From Planctomycetaceae bacterium (GTDB lineage Bacteria; Planctomycetota; Planctomycetia; Pirellulales; Thermoguttaceae): DNA of 5,166 nucleotides. Of the stretch, positions 1 to 5,165 are shown one piece after another (position 1 is the stretch's first letter; each line of letters opens with the position of its first letter). Below the pieces are notes generated by a model, which saw only the letters and a list, made by a program, of their open reading frames with translations, was not told where the DNA came from and made no database searches. A program made the translations under genes and the position numbers. The stretch covers positions 1 to 5,166 of the forward strand of contig JAITQV010000709.1 of NCBI GenBank assembly GCA_031288765.1, written 5' to 3'.

Positions 1-201
1 TTAATTTTTCATTATTTTAAATTCAATATTTAGGAGACTAAATTATATTTTAAAAAATAAGTAGTCCGAATTTTTATTCGGGTGAAAAAGATATTCGAGT
101 ACGTCAACAAATCCAAAATCGTTTCGGCGTTTAGGTATTTTTCTATTGATAGGAATTTCCTACGGAAATCAGATTACCGCAACGTATTAAATCTACATGC
201 G

Positions 202-229
202 GTAGGGACGAAAGATTTTTCGCCCCTAC
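202..229. repeat. 28-bp palindromic intergenic repeat, copy 1
   Basis: Arms GTAGGGACGAAA (202-213) and TTTCGCCCCTAC (218-229) flank the loop GATT. There is one mismatch, A208 against C223. The same 28 bases occur at 3929-3956 with one difference and in the same orientation. That second copy has perfect arms, so this one looks like the mutated copy. It lies about 105 bp downstream of the CHAT stop codon. No T-run follows on the minus strand, so it is not a classical intrinsic terminator. A REP-like dispersed element is the best description. Confidence 0.8.
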
Positions 230-253
230 ATTGCGACCATTCTTCTTCATAAT

Positions 254-285
254 CACAAGGTAGGCGAACAATTGCCTGCCTTGTG
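254..285. repeat. Imperfect palindrome with arms CACAAGGTAGGC / GCCTGCCTTGTG
   Basis: Twelve-base arms at 254-265 and 274-285 pair with a single mismatch (T261 against G278) around the loop GAACAATT. Immediately to the right, 301-324 is a diverged direct copy of 259-282: 18 of 24 bases match, including the shared AGGCGAAC and TTGC. Related words, such as TTGCCTGCCTTATG at 3837-3850 and AAAGGTAGGC at 3895-3904, recur in the other intergenic region, which suggests one family of short repeats. It is the nearest strong hairpin downstream of the CHAT stop codon and could protect the 3' end of the transcript, but no T-tract follows it on the minus strand. Confidence 0.7.
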
Positions 286-333
286 AATTGTTAATTGTAA
301 GAGAGGCGAACGGTTGCTTGTCTTTAGCAATGC

Positions 334-3300
334 CTAATCCAATTTTCCCCCTTCCGATAAACCGGAATCGGAATTTTCGGGAACTTCGCCGCGGTCAATC
401 AGCATGAATGCCCCCCAAAAAAAAGGATGATTCGCCATCGGCGGTTCGGCACCCGCTTCCGTCCGCACCCTCGGTTCCTCATTAAGATGCAACTCCTCAC
501 CGCCAACCGTCATAACCGCTTGACGCCACGATTCCGCTGACGGCATATTTGAATAATTCTTCAAAAATTCCCCGACCAAATCATACGAAGCACGACCACC
601 CGTCCGCCACCGGCTAATTAAAATCGTTTTCGCTCCGCAGGCTTGCAACACCATCGCCGAAAGGAATAAATCCTCACCATTCATCAACTGCTTCACACTG
701 TTTCGCGGTGTTTTGAACGAAAATTCCGCCGGTGTGTGAAATCCGGGTAAAATAATAAGTTCCGGTCCGCCCCAAGGAAGCGTCAACCAACTCGCCACCG
801 GATTCTTCAATTTCATTTTATCATTGTTGAACGGCGACCAACCCAAAGGTAAACCGTTTTGCGGAATAGGAATGTCGTCCAAAACCAGCAGTTGTTTAAT
901 CTGTGTTGCAAAAGCGGACGCCGAAGACGGAAACGATTCATTTGTTAAGGCGGACATGGGAATCAAATGTTGAATGCCCGCTTTGACGTACCGGTCAATC
1001 GCCTCCAACGCTGTTGACGGCGCATCTTTGGAAACGAATTTGCCGTGAATCACCAAAGTTTCCGCAGTTGCACTTCGTCCGGTTTTCCGCGGAATACCAA
1101 GCGAAGCCGTCGGCGCATACCGGATAGTCAGCGGTTCACGTCCGGCGGCAATTAACGGGCGGTATTCTTCGCCGGTTTTCACCGTCATTGATTCAAACGG
1201 AACATACCAAATCTGTCCCGTCGGAACAATCACCAACTCCGTAAAATGAACCGGACGTGATTCATTGCCGAGAAGACGGTTGAGAAGTTTGGAGCCGGTC
1301 TCTTTCCACTTTCCATTGGGATCAACCAAATCCTTAACCGCCAACGGATAATTAATGTCCCGATTGCCGAGAGCCGTCAAATAATCGGTAATCAGTTTTT
1401 GCAGCGAATCTGCCCGCGGCTCCTGAAGAACCGGCCACATCGTCAGATTATGGTTGTCGATGAGAAATCCGTACAACATTCCAAGCGATTCCGTAAACAC
1501 CAACATCGCCGTTTTTTCCGGCAATTCCTTTCGGATTTGCTCCAACTTCATCATGGGCGGGAAAACATTCGACGTTTGTGTTCGGGTCAATGCCATAGGA
1601 CGAAGCATCGCTTCCTGAGCCAAACTTAACGTTTCAAGTTCGCGGAGCAGTTTACGTTGTAGTTCGGCTTGCGCCGGGTCTTGGGGGACAAGCGGAACCG
1701 ATTGGAGTTGCAACCGAACCGCACGAACCTGATTCGATAATTCCCCAAACCGAGCAAAATCAAGCGATAAAGTTTGGCGTTCAAGAATTTGTTCCGGCGT
1801 AATATTTTCACCGCCGCCTTCAAACAGGATTCGGAGCGAAAACAACCGCGCCCCAAGATTAAACGACGAAAAGAATACGGCACGGCGGGCACGTTCGGAA
1901 ATTTCAAACGCCTTTTCACGATCGCCGCGTTGCAGCGCAACAAAGAACCAGCGTTGAAACGCAGCCGGCGGCGTAAAAGTCATTGCGGCTAAACTCTCCA
2001 TCGGCTGCATTATCCAATCCGCACTGTTCGGATCACGAAGCATGAAATCGTAAAGTTCATCGGCAATACGCATGGTAATCGGACCGCGTGTTGTAATTTT
2101 TCCCTGCTGAAAAAGCGTTTCGAGGATACTGAGTTGATACAGCCAAAGGGAACCGCGTTGCCGCATGAAGAGGAGAGCGGTTTCAAGATTTTTATCGCCG
2201 TTTTGCATGGAAAGCGTCATGGGTTTGCCGTTTTGGTAATCGGCGGACGCGGCGGCGTAAGCAATCATTGCCCCAAGATAATAATTCCTTGCGCCGTGTA
2301 CGGTATCCGCCAAACTCCGTCCTTTCAGCAACGCGGCGGCTTGGTTATGATAAGTCATAGCGGCTTTGGCGTTTCCCGCCGTGAACGCTTCTTCCGCCAA
2401 TTCATGGCATAGCGGGACGAGAATCATCGGACTGACATCTTTTTGCGAACCGAAAAAGTTCAGAGCGGCTTGAAGCGGCGGAAACGTTTTGGTTTTGTCG
2501 ATTAACCTTTGAGCGTTTGCCATATTGCGGAACGTTTCCCCCAGCAAAATCGGGTCACGGGCGAGATAAGCGGACATCGACGATTCAAGATAATATTTCA
2601 CCGCTTCTTCCGGTTTATTGGCACGGACGGCGATATGTCCCAATTCATTCAGGGCAACCGGAGTGAGTTGATGGTCGAACTGCCCCAACATCAGCAAACC
2701 TTTTTGAAGTTGTGTTTCGGCGGAGGCGTCGTCGCCCATTGCGGCAAGAGCAAGCCCGTAAAGCACATCGACCCAAACTCCCGTAAAATGGTTGGGCATG
2801 TACGGGCGGTTGCCGAGTGCTTCGGTCAACATTTTGGTTTCGGGGTCATATTTTGAGAGGGAACCGAGAATTTCGGCACGCCGGCGAATCATTAACGCCA
2901 TTCGAGAAATAATCTCATCGGCACGAATACTGCTTAGTTGTGCATTTTTTGACAATGCCGTTCCTTGTTGTCCTAAATTGACGAGGTTGACATTTTCCTG
3001 ATAGATTTGGAACTTACAGTTTCGGAAGTCGCCGACACCGCCGGCGCGTTCGGAACGTCCCCAAACAAACGGTTGGCGCGGAATCGGCGAGGGATTACCG
3101 GTGTAGGTGATACTTTTGAGCCATTCCGGTTGTTGCAGATAGATTTGCAAAGCGTTGTTGAATGCTTGCATGGCGTCGGCGTAGCGTGCCATTTGATAAT
3201 GACATTCGCCGCACATAATCCAATAGCATAAGGAATCGAGCCAAAGAAACATTTGACCGTTGACATTGGGAATTTTGACTGCTCGTTGCAAATCGCGGTT

Positions 3301-3486
3301 AAAATCTGCTAAGGCTTTATCGAAGTTTCCTTCAAAACAGCGGTGTAGGGAGATGGCGAAATATTCGGGGGTTGGGATTTCGCGTAAGGGCATTGGGGCT
3401 TGTCCGAAGGCGTTTTTTCCTGAGGTTCCTCCGAACATGGCGATCAAACTGATCAACACGGAAAGGAAAACACAACGTGGAAACAT
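334..3486 (-). CDS. Exported TPR-repeat protein with a C-terminal, probably catalytically dead CHAT domain
   Basis: A complete 1050-residue protein. The ATG is preceded by AGGAA at 3495-3499 with an 8-nt spacer, which supports this start; the stop is TAG. Residues 1-30 look like a Sec signal peptide: a basic R4, a hydrophobic stretch at about 5-18, and a likely cleavage near AFGQA at 26-30. The mature protein should therefore be periplasmic or exported. TPR-like helical pairs are visible at about 41-70, 82-117, 238-270, 274-307, 354-388 and 507-540. A charged, helical, coiled-coil-like segment spans about 565-630. The CHAT domain (peptidase clan CD, related to caspases and separases) covers about 650-1033. 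It shows LVIVPTGQIWYVPFESM at 751-767, IRYAPTASL at 788-796, ACGAKTILISRWRTGG at 949-964 and NHPFFWGAFML at 1019-1029. The usual His strand (HxxxHG-like) reads LLVLDDIP at 866-873, and the usual LSACET reads LPGFHT at 913-918, so both catalytic residues appear lost. CHAT proteins commonly act in proteolytic signalling or scaffolding; here a non-proteolytic binding role is inferred. The gene stands alone, with 617 bp of repeat-rich DNA upstream. Domain assignment is confident; substrate and role are unknown. Confidence 0.93.
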   Translation of the reverse strand: MFPRCVFLSVLISLIAMFGGTSGKNAFGQAPMPLREIPTPEYFAISLHRCFEGNFDKALADFNRDLQRAVKIPNVNGQMFLWLDSLCYWIMCGECHYQMARYADAMQAFNNALQIYLQQPEWLKSITYTGNPSPIPRQPFVWGRSERAGGVGDFRNCKFQIYQENVNLVNLGQQGTALSKNAQLSSIRADEIISRMALMIRRRAEILGSLSKYDPETKMLTEALGNRPYMPNHFTGVWVDVLYGLALAAMGDDASAETQLQKGLLMLGQFDHQLTPVALNELGHIAVRANKPEEAVKYYLESSMSAYLARDPILLGETFRNMANAQRLIDKTKTFPPLQAALNFFGSQKDVSPMILVPLCHELAEEAFTAGNAKAAMTYHNQAAALLKGRSLADTVHGARNYYLGAMIAYAAASADYQNGKPMTLSMQNGDKNLETALLFMRQRGSLWLYQLSILETLFQQGKITTRGPITMRIADELYDFMLRDPNSADWIMQPMESLAAMTFTPPAAFQRWFFVALQRGDREKAFEISERARRAVFFSSFNLGARLFSLRILFEGGGENITPEQILERQTLSLDFARFGELSNQVRAVRLQLQSVPLVPQDPAQAELQRKLLRELETLSLAQEAMLRPMALTRTQTSNVFPPMMKLEQIRKELPEKTAMLVFTESLGMLYGFLIDNHNLTMWPVLQEPRADSLQKLITDYLTALGNRDINYPLAVKDLVDPNGKWKETGSKLLNRLLGNESRPVHFTELVIVPTGQIWYVPFESMTVKTGEEYRPLIAAGREPLTIRYAPTASLGIPRKTGRSATAETLVIHGKFVSKDAPSTALEAIDRYVKAGIQHLIPMSALTNESFPSSASAFATQIKQLLVLDDIPIPQNGLPLGWSPFNNDKMKLKNPVASWLTLPWGGPELIILPGFHTPAEFSFKTPRNSVKQLMNGEDLFLSAMVLQACGAKTILISRWRTGGRASYDLVGEFLKNYSNMPSAESWRQAVMTVGGEELHLNEEPRVRTEAGAEPPMANHPFFWGAFMLIDRGEVPENSDSGLSEGGKLD

Positions 3487-3580
3487 AACATTTATTCCTG
3501 ATTGACTGGGGTATCATTAGTTGCGGTCAAACCGGTGCGGCAATACGAATGAAAACGTGCCGCCGAAAAACAACGTGTAG

Positions 3581-3586
3581 AGTATA
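3581..3586 (-). promoter_or_regulatory. Possible -10 box (TATACT) for the CHAT gene
   Basis: On the minus strand TATACT lies about 95 bp upstream of the CHAT start codon, giving a leader of roughly 90 nt. At the usual -35 distance (about 3604-3609) the sequence is TTTTCT, a poor match to TTGACA, and the TG dinucleotide upstream is one base away from the extended -10 position. It is the best -10-like word I noticed close to the gene; treat it as a weak suggestion. Confidence 0.25.
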
Positions 3587-3722
3587 GCCAAAAGAGGAAA
3601 AAAAGAAAACACGAATTTCGGGTATTTTTGGGAAAATTCCGGTCATTGATTGGCATCTATTCAGTGATTAGTCCCGAAACTAGGGCTAAAAGCCTTTAAT
3701 ATAATAGCGTAAGGCAACATAT

Positions 3723-3831
3723 TAGTTGATAGTTTATAGTGGATAGTTGATAGTGCCGCAAGCGGAGAATTTATTGCAAGATGTTAATCCCGCTTGCGAA
3801 CTATTCACTATCCACTATAAACTATCAACTA
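3723..3831. repeat. Long imperfect hairpin (109 bp) with TAGTTGATAG-type arms, MITE/REP-like
   Basis: The outer arms 3723-3747 and 3807-3831 are perfectly complementary over 25 bp. After two mismatched positions, 5 more bases pair (3750-3754 with 3800-3804). An inner stem follows, CGCAAGCGG (3757-3765) with CCGCTTGCG (3790-3798), leaving a 24-nt loop. The outer arms are built from reiterated words of the type TAGTTGATAG, TTTATAG and TGGATAG, so each arm is itself a small degenerate tandem repeat. No coding capacity and no obvious target-site duplication were seen. Either strand of RNA would fold into one long stem. A non-autonomous mobile or REP-like element is inferred. Confidence 0.85.
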
Positions 3832-3838
3832 AACAGTT

Positions 3839-3904
3839 GCCTGCCTTATGATTATAAATTTTCACGTTCTTTTATATTTTTGAATAGGAAATCAAAAGGT
3901 AGGC
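3839..3904. repeat. Diverged inverted repeat enclosing an AT-rich core
   Basis: The 15-base arms 3839-3853 (GCCTGCCTTATGATT) and 3890-3904 (AATCAAAAGGTAGGC) are complementary at 13 of 15 positions. They use the same GCCTGCCTT / AAGGTAGGC words as the hairpin at 254-285, but in the opposite order, facing outward around a 36-bp AT-rich core. Its left end follows the long hairpin within 8 bp, and its right end runs directly into the palindrome at 3903-3925. Confidence 0.55.
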
Positions 3905-3925
3905 GGCGTTTCGCCGAAACGCCGC
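3903..3925. repeat. Perfect GC-rich palindrome, 11-bp arms
   Basis: Arms GCGGCGTTTCG (3903-3913) and CGAAACGCCGC (3915-3925) are perfectly complementary around one central base. Read on the minus strand the hairpin is followed by CTACCTTTTGATTT, a broken T-rich run, so it could also act as a weak intrinsic terminator about 180 nt downstream of the 220-aa gene. The T-run is short and interrupted, so the repeat label is preferred. Confidence 0.75.
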
Positions 3926-3928
3926 AAT

Positions 3929-3956
3929 GTAGGGGCGAAAGATTTTTCGCCCCTAC
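3929..3956. repeat. 28-bp palindromic intergenic repeat, copy 2
   Basis: Perfect 12-bp arms GTAGGGGCGAAA (3929-3940) and TTTCGCCCCTAC (3945-3956) flank the loop GATT. It differs from the copy at 202-229 at one base and lies in the same orientation. It begins only 3 bp after the palindrome at 3903-3925, so the two form a tandem pair reminiscent of composite REP elements. The two copies flank the CHAT gene with its leader. Confidence 0.82.
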
Positions 3957-3980
3957 CACATACCCAAAGGTTGACGAACA

Positions 3981-4033
3981 CCGACGCAACCGTCCGCCGA
4001 CAAATTTCTCAGTCGGCTAACGCCGACGCAACC
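3981..4033. repeat. Direct repeat of CCGACGCAACC with an intervening 6-bp stem
   Basis: CCGACGCAACC occurs at 3981-3991 and again at 4023-4033, 42 bp apart. Between them GCCGAC (3996-4001) and GTCGGC (4012-4017) form a 6-bp stem around a 10-base loop. Flanking words at 3967-3978 and 4041-4056 vaguely resemble the GGTAGGCGAAC / TTGCCTACC family seen elsewhere in the window. This may be a decayed repeat cluster; no function is assigned. Confidence 0.5.
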
Positions 4034-4103
4034 ATTCGGCGAGCGATTGCCTACCTCTTGCAACACAACCCCCAACCCACAAATCACAAACCCCAATCCG
4101 ATA

Positions 4104-4766
4104 TTACGGAATCACGGCGTTTTCGATTTCGCTCAAAGGACCTCGTTCACCCTTTTCGTTTTGCCAACAAATTGCAAAATAAACCGTTCTTCCGCGTTCT
4201 TCTTCGGCAAATTCGAATACATGCGGGGTTCGGGTTGCCAAAACCGAACGAGTTAAATCGTTAACATTTTTGGGCGGAATATCCAACACCGCATAGAGGA
4301 TTACGGCGCCGTTGACACCGTAAGGTTTTGCCTTGCCGGAACTTCCCATGTCGTGGAACGAAACCGACAACCGCCGAAAATCCAACACCTCTATATCAAA
4401 TTCCGGTCGGGTTGTGGGGACGGGAATGGGCGTGGGGGTGGTGTCCCGCACATGAAGCCCCAACGCAATTCGTTGATCGTTGGTGATAATCGGATTACGC
4501 AACCGGTAATTCACCAACCCCCGAATATTTTCTTCGAGAATTTTTTTGGCTTCGTTTTTTTGTTCGACGATAATCTTGTTTTTTGCGGGGCTGTCTGCCT
4601 GTGCCTGCAAATTTTTGAAGTTATCGGTTGCGGTTTCCAGCGCCGAAATTTCTTTTGGCAGTATATCCCATGCGACGGCGTTGGCGGAAACAATTGCAAA
4701 AAAGTTCTCGCTCCAAACGGCAAGTTCGGCGTCCCTGCGGGGCAAATAGTCACGAGTATGTACCAT
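4104..4766 (-). CDS. Conserved protein of unknown function with helical N-terminus and FN3-like C-terminus
   Basis: A complete 220-residue protein. The ATG has AAAGGA at 4776-4781 upstream with a 9-nt spacer, and the stop is TAA. There is no signal peptide or membrane segment, so it is predicted cytoplasmic unless exported by another route. Residues 1-90 are mostly helical. They begin with YLPRRDAELAVWSENF (7-22) and continue into a Lys/Glu-rich helix at about 62-80. NPIITNDQRIALGLHVRDTT at about 91-110 leads into a Thr/Pro linker, TPTPIPVPTTRP (111-122). The rest is beta-rich. It ends with TRTPHVFEF, GRTVYFAICWQNEKGERGP and SEIENAVIP, a pattern like the last strands of a fibronectin type III fold (conserved aromatic, then W-x-N, then GPxSE). 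I recall similar hypothetical proteins, with the same N-terminal motif and the same DTTPTP linker, in several phyla of gut and environmental bacteria, but I know of no established function. It sits 617 bp upstream of the CHAT gene and has its own promoter candidate at 4867-4875. An unusual repeat array lies about 150 bp upstream of its start. That it is a real gene is well supported by the ribosome site and domain-like order; function is not assigned. Confidence 0.88.
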   Translation of the reverse strand: MVHTRDYLPRRDAELAVWSENFFAIVSANAVAWDILPKEISALETATDNFKNLQAQADSPAKNKIIVEQKNEAKKILEENIRGLVNYRLRNPIITNDQRIALGLHVRDTTPTPIPVPTTRPEFDIEVLDFRRLSVSFHDMGSSGKAKPYGVNGAVILYAVLDIPPKNVNDLTRSVLATRTPHVFEFAEEERGRTVYFAICWQNEKGERGPLSEIENAVIP

Positions 4767-4790
4767 AATGGTTTGTCCTTTCTATAAAAT

Positions 4791-4870
4791 TAATGAACAA
4801 TCTCTCAAAACAGTCGGTTTTCCAGTTAAAACCGGAAAATTGACGGTTAAAACCAATGAGTTGTTCATTA
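4791..4870. promoter_or_regulatory. 10-bp inverted repeat spanning the leader of the 220-aa gene
   Basis: TAATGAACAA (4791-4800) and TTGTTCATTA (4861-4870) are exact reverse complements whose start positions are 70 bp apart. The upstream arm overlaps the -10 box and probable start point of the promoter at 4867-4875, and the downstream arm lies just ahead of the ribosome site of the 220-aa gene. Between them are a 7-bp hairpin, CGGTTTT/AAAACCG (4815-4834), and a direct repeat of GTTAAAACC (4825-4833 and 4846-4854). This arrangement fits paired operator sites for a repressor; that is an inference, and no regulator gene is in the window. Confidence 0.45.
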
Positions 4871-4875
4871 TAACA
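4867..4875 (-). promoter_or_regulatory. Extended -10 promoter (TGTTATAAT) for the 220-aa gene
   Basis: On the minus strand the sequence TGTTATAAT gives a perfect TATAAT -10 hexamer with the TGn extension. It lies about 100 bp upstream of the ATG at 4766, with transcription expected to start near 4860 and a leader of about 95 nt. The -35 position (about 4890-4895) is a T-rich run without a TTGACA match, which is tolerated by extended -10 promoters of housekeeping sigma factors. The hexamer overlaps an inverted-repeat arm. Confidence 0.5.
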
Positions 4876-4915
4876 AATTAATTTTAGAAAAAAACTAGTG
4901 GGGTCTTAAAAAAAA

Positions 4916-5104
4916 CCTCCGAGTCTTCCGGAAAAACCCCCGAGTCTTCCGGAAAACCCCCCGAGTCTTCCGGAAAAACCCCCGAGTCTTCCGGAAAAAC
5001 CCCCGAGTCTTCCGGAAAAACCTCCAAGCCTTCCGGAAAAACCTCCAAGTCTTCTGGAAAACCTCCTGAGTCTTTCGGGAACATCCCCGAATTTTTAAAA
5101 AACA
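4916..5104. repeat. 21-bp minisatellite, nine units in register
   Basis: Nine consecutive 21-bp units begin at 4916, 4937, 4958, 4979, 5000, 5021, 5042, 5063 and 5084. The plus-strand core is CCGAGTCTTCCGGAAAAA preceded by three bases, CCC or CCT. Units 3 to 5 are identical. Units 1, 2, 6 and 7 differ from them at one to three or four positions. Units 8 and 9 are progressively degraded, and a further decayed partial unit may lie at about 4895-4915. There are no unique spacers, so it is not a CRISPR. Units 1 to 6 carry the palindrome TTCCGGAA, spaced exactly 21 bp apart, close to two helical turns. Because 21 is a multiple of three, open frames run through on both strands: a heptad like FPEDSGV on the minus strand and PPSLPEK on the plus. 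Neither has a convincing start site. The array ends about 150 bp upstream of the start of the 220-aa gene and just upstream of its promoter. Confidence 0.9.
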
Positions 5105-5125
5105 CCGGTTGATTCTAAGGATTGT

Positions 5126-5165
5126 CCCCCCAACCCCAAAAATCCCCCAAATTCCCCCTCCCCCC
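5126..5165 (-). other. Potential G-quadruplex (five runs of four to six G on the minus strand)
   Basis: The plus strand has C-runs of 6, 4, 5, 5 and 6 at 5126-5131, 5134-5137, 5144-5148, 5154-5158 and 5160-5165, with gaps of 2, 6, 5 and 1 bases. On the minus strand this is a four-layer G-quadruplex motif with one spare run; the plus strand could form an i-motif. It lies just beyond the minisatellite and reaches the window edge, so its full extent is unknown. Confidence 0.7.

Larger units (their letters stand above)
1..333. other. Non-coding region downstream of the CHAT gene, AT-rich with several hairpins
   Basis: I see no gene here in any frame. The first 110 bases are AT-rich. A small 6-bp hairpin, CCGAAT/ATTCGG, lies at 66-81 with a TTTT loop. 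Read on the minus strand it is followed after about 8 nt by a T-rich run, so it could be a weak distal terminator for the CHAT transcript; the stem is short and the spacing poor, so I give this little weight. A second small hairpin, ATTTCC/GGAAAT, lies at 155-169. Larger palindromes at 202-229 and 254-285 are listed separately. An AGGAG at 32-36 has no start codon at a useful distance. Confidence 0.6.
3487..4103. other. 617-bp repeat-rich intergenic region without a credible gene
   Basis: This gap separates the two minus-strand genes. Short open frames here, for example 3781-4020 and 3971-4264 on the plus strand, run through palindromes or into the antisense of the 220-aa gene and have no convincing ribosome site, so I do not call them. 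The contents are: a leader and possible promoter for the CHAT gene (3487-3610); a 109-bp inverted repeat (3723-3831); a diverged inverted repeat (3839-3904) enclosing an AT-rich core; two tandem palindromes (3903-3956); a short direct repeat (3981-4033); and a C-rich, A-rich linker (4061-4103) next to the stop codon of the 220-aa gene. Confidence 0.7.

Noticed and set aside
66..81. Intrinsic terminator for the CHAT gene
   Set aside because: The stem is only 6 bp and AT-rich, the T-run begins about 8 nt after it, and it lies some 250 bp past the stop codon; it is mentioned only within the region note.
1399..3505. Short plus- and minus-strand open frames inside the CHAT gene
   Set aside because: They are shadows of the long reading frame, Arg/Phe/His-rich as expected of out-of-frame translation.
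3723..4060. Insertion sequence
   Set aside because: No transposase frame or clear terminal repeats with target duplication were found; only small non-coding inverted repeats are visible.
3487..4103. tRNA or other known structured RNA gene
   Set aside because: The stems here are simple palindromes. I saw no cloverleaf, T-loop (GTTCGAATC-like) motif or rRNA-like sequence in this gap, at 1-333 or at 4767-5166.
3781..4264. Overlapping plus-strand open frames (3781-4020, 3971-4264, 4047-4256)
   Set aside because: They are composed of palindromic repeats, the repeat cluster and antisense of the 220-aa gene, with no plausible ribosome sites or recognisable protein features.
4353..4787. Plus-strand 144-codon open frame
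   Set aside because: It lies almost entirely antisense to the 220-aa gene, has low-complexity Gly/Phe-rich content and no domain-like sequence; the minus-strand frame has a good ribosome site and family-like motifs.
4916..5104. CRISPR array
   Set aside because: The units are contiguous 21-bp repeats with no unique spacers, and no cas gene is present.
4884..5105. Minus-strand open frame of 73 codons with FPEDSGV heptads
   Set aside because: It is exactly the minisatellite read in one frame. It would start with GTG, has no ribosome site, and a frame on the other strand is open too because the unit is 21 bp.
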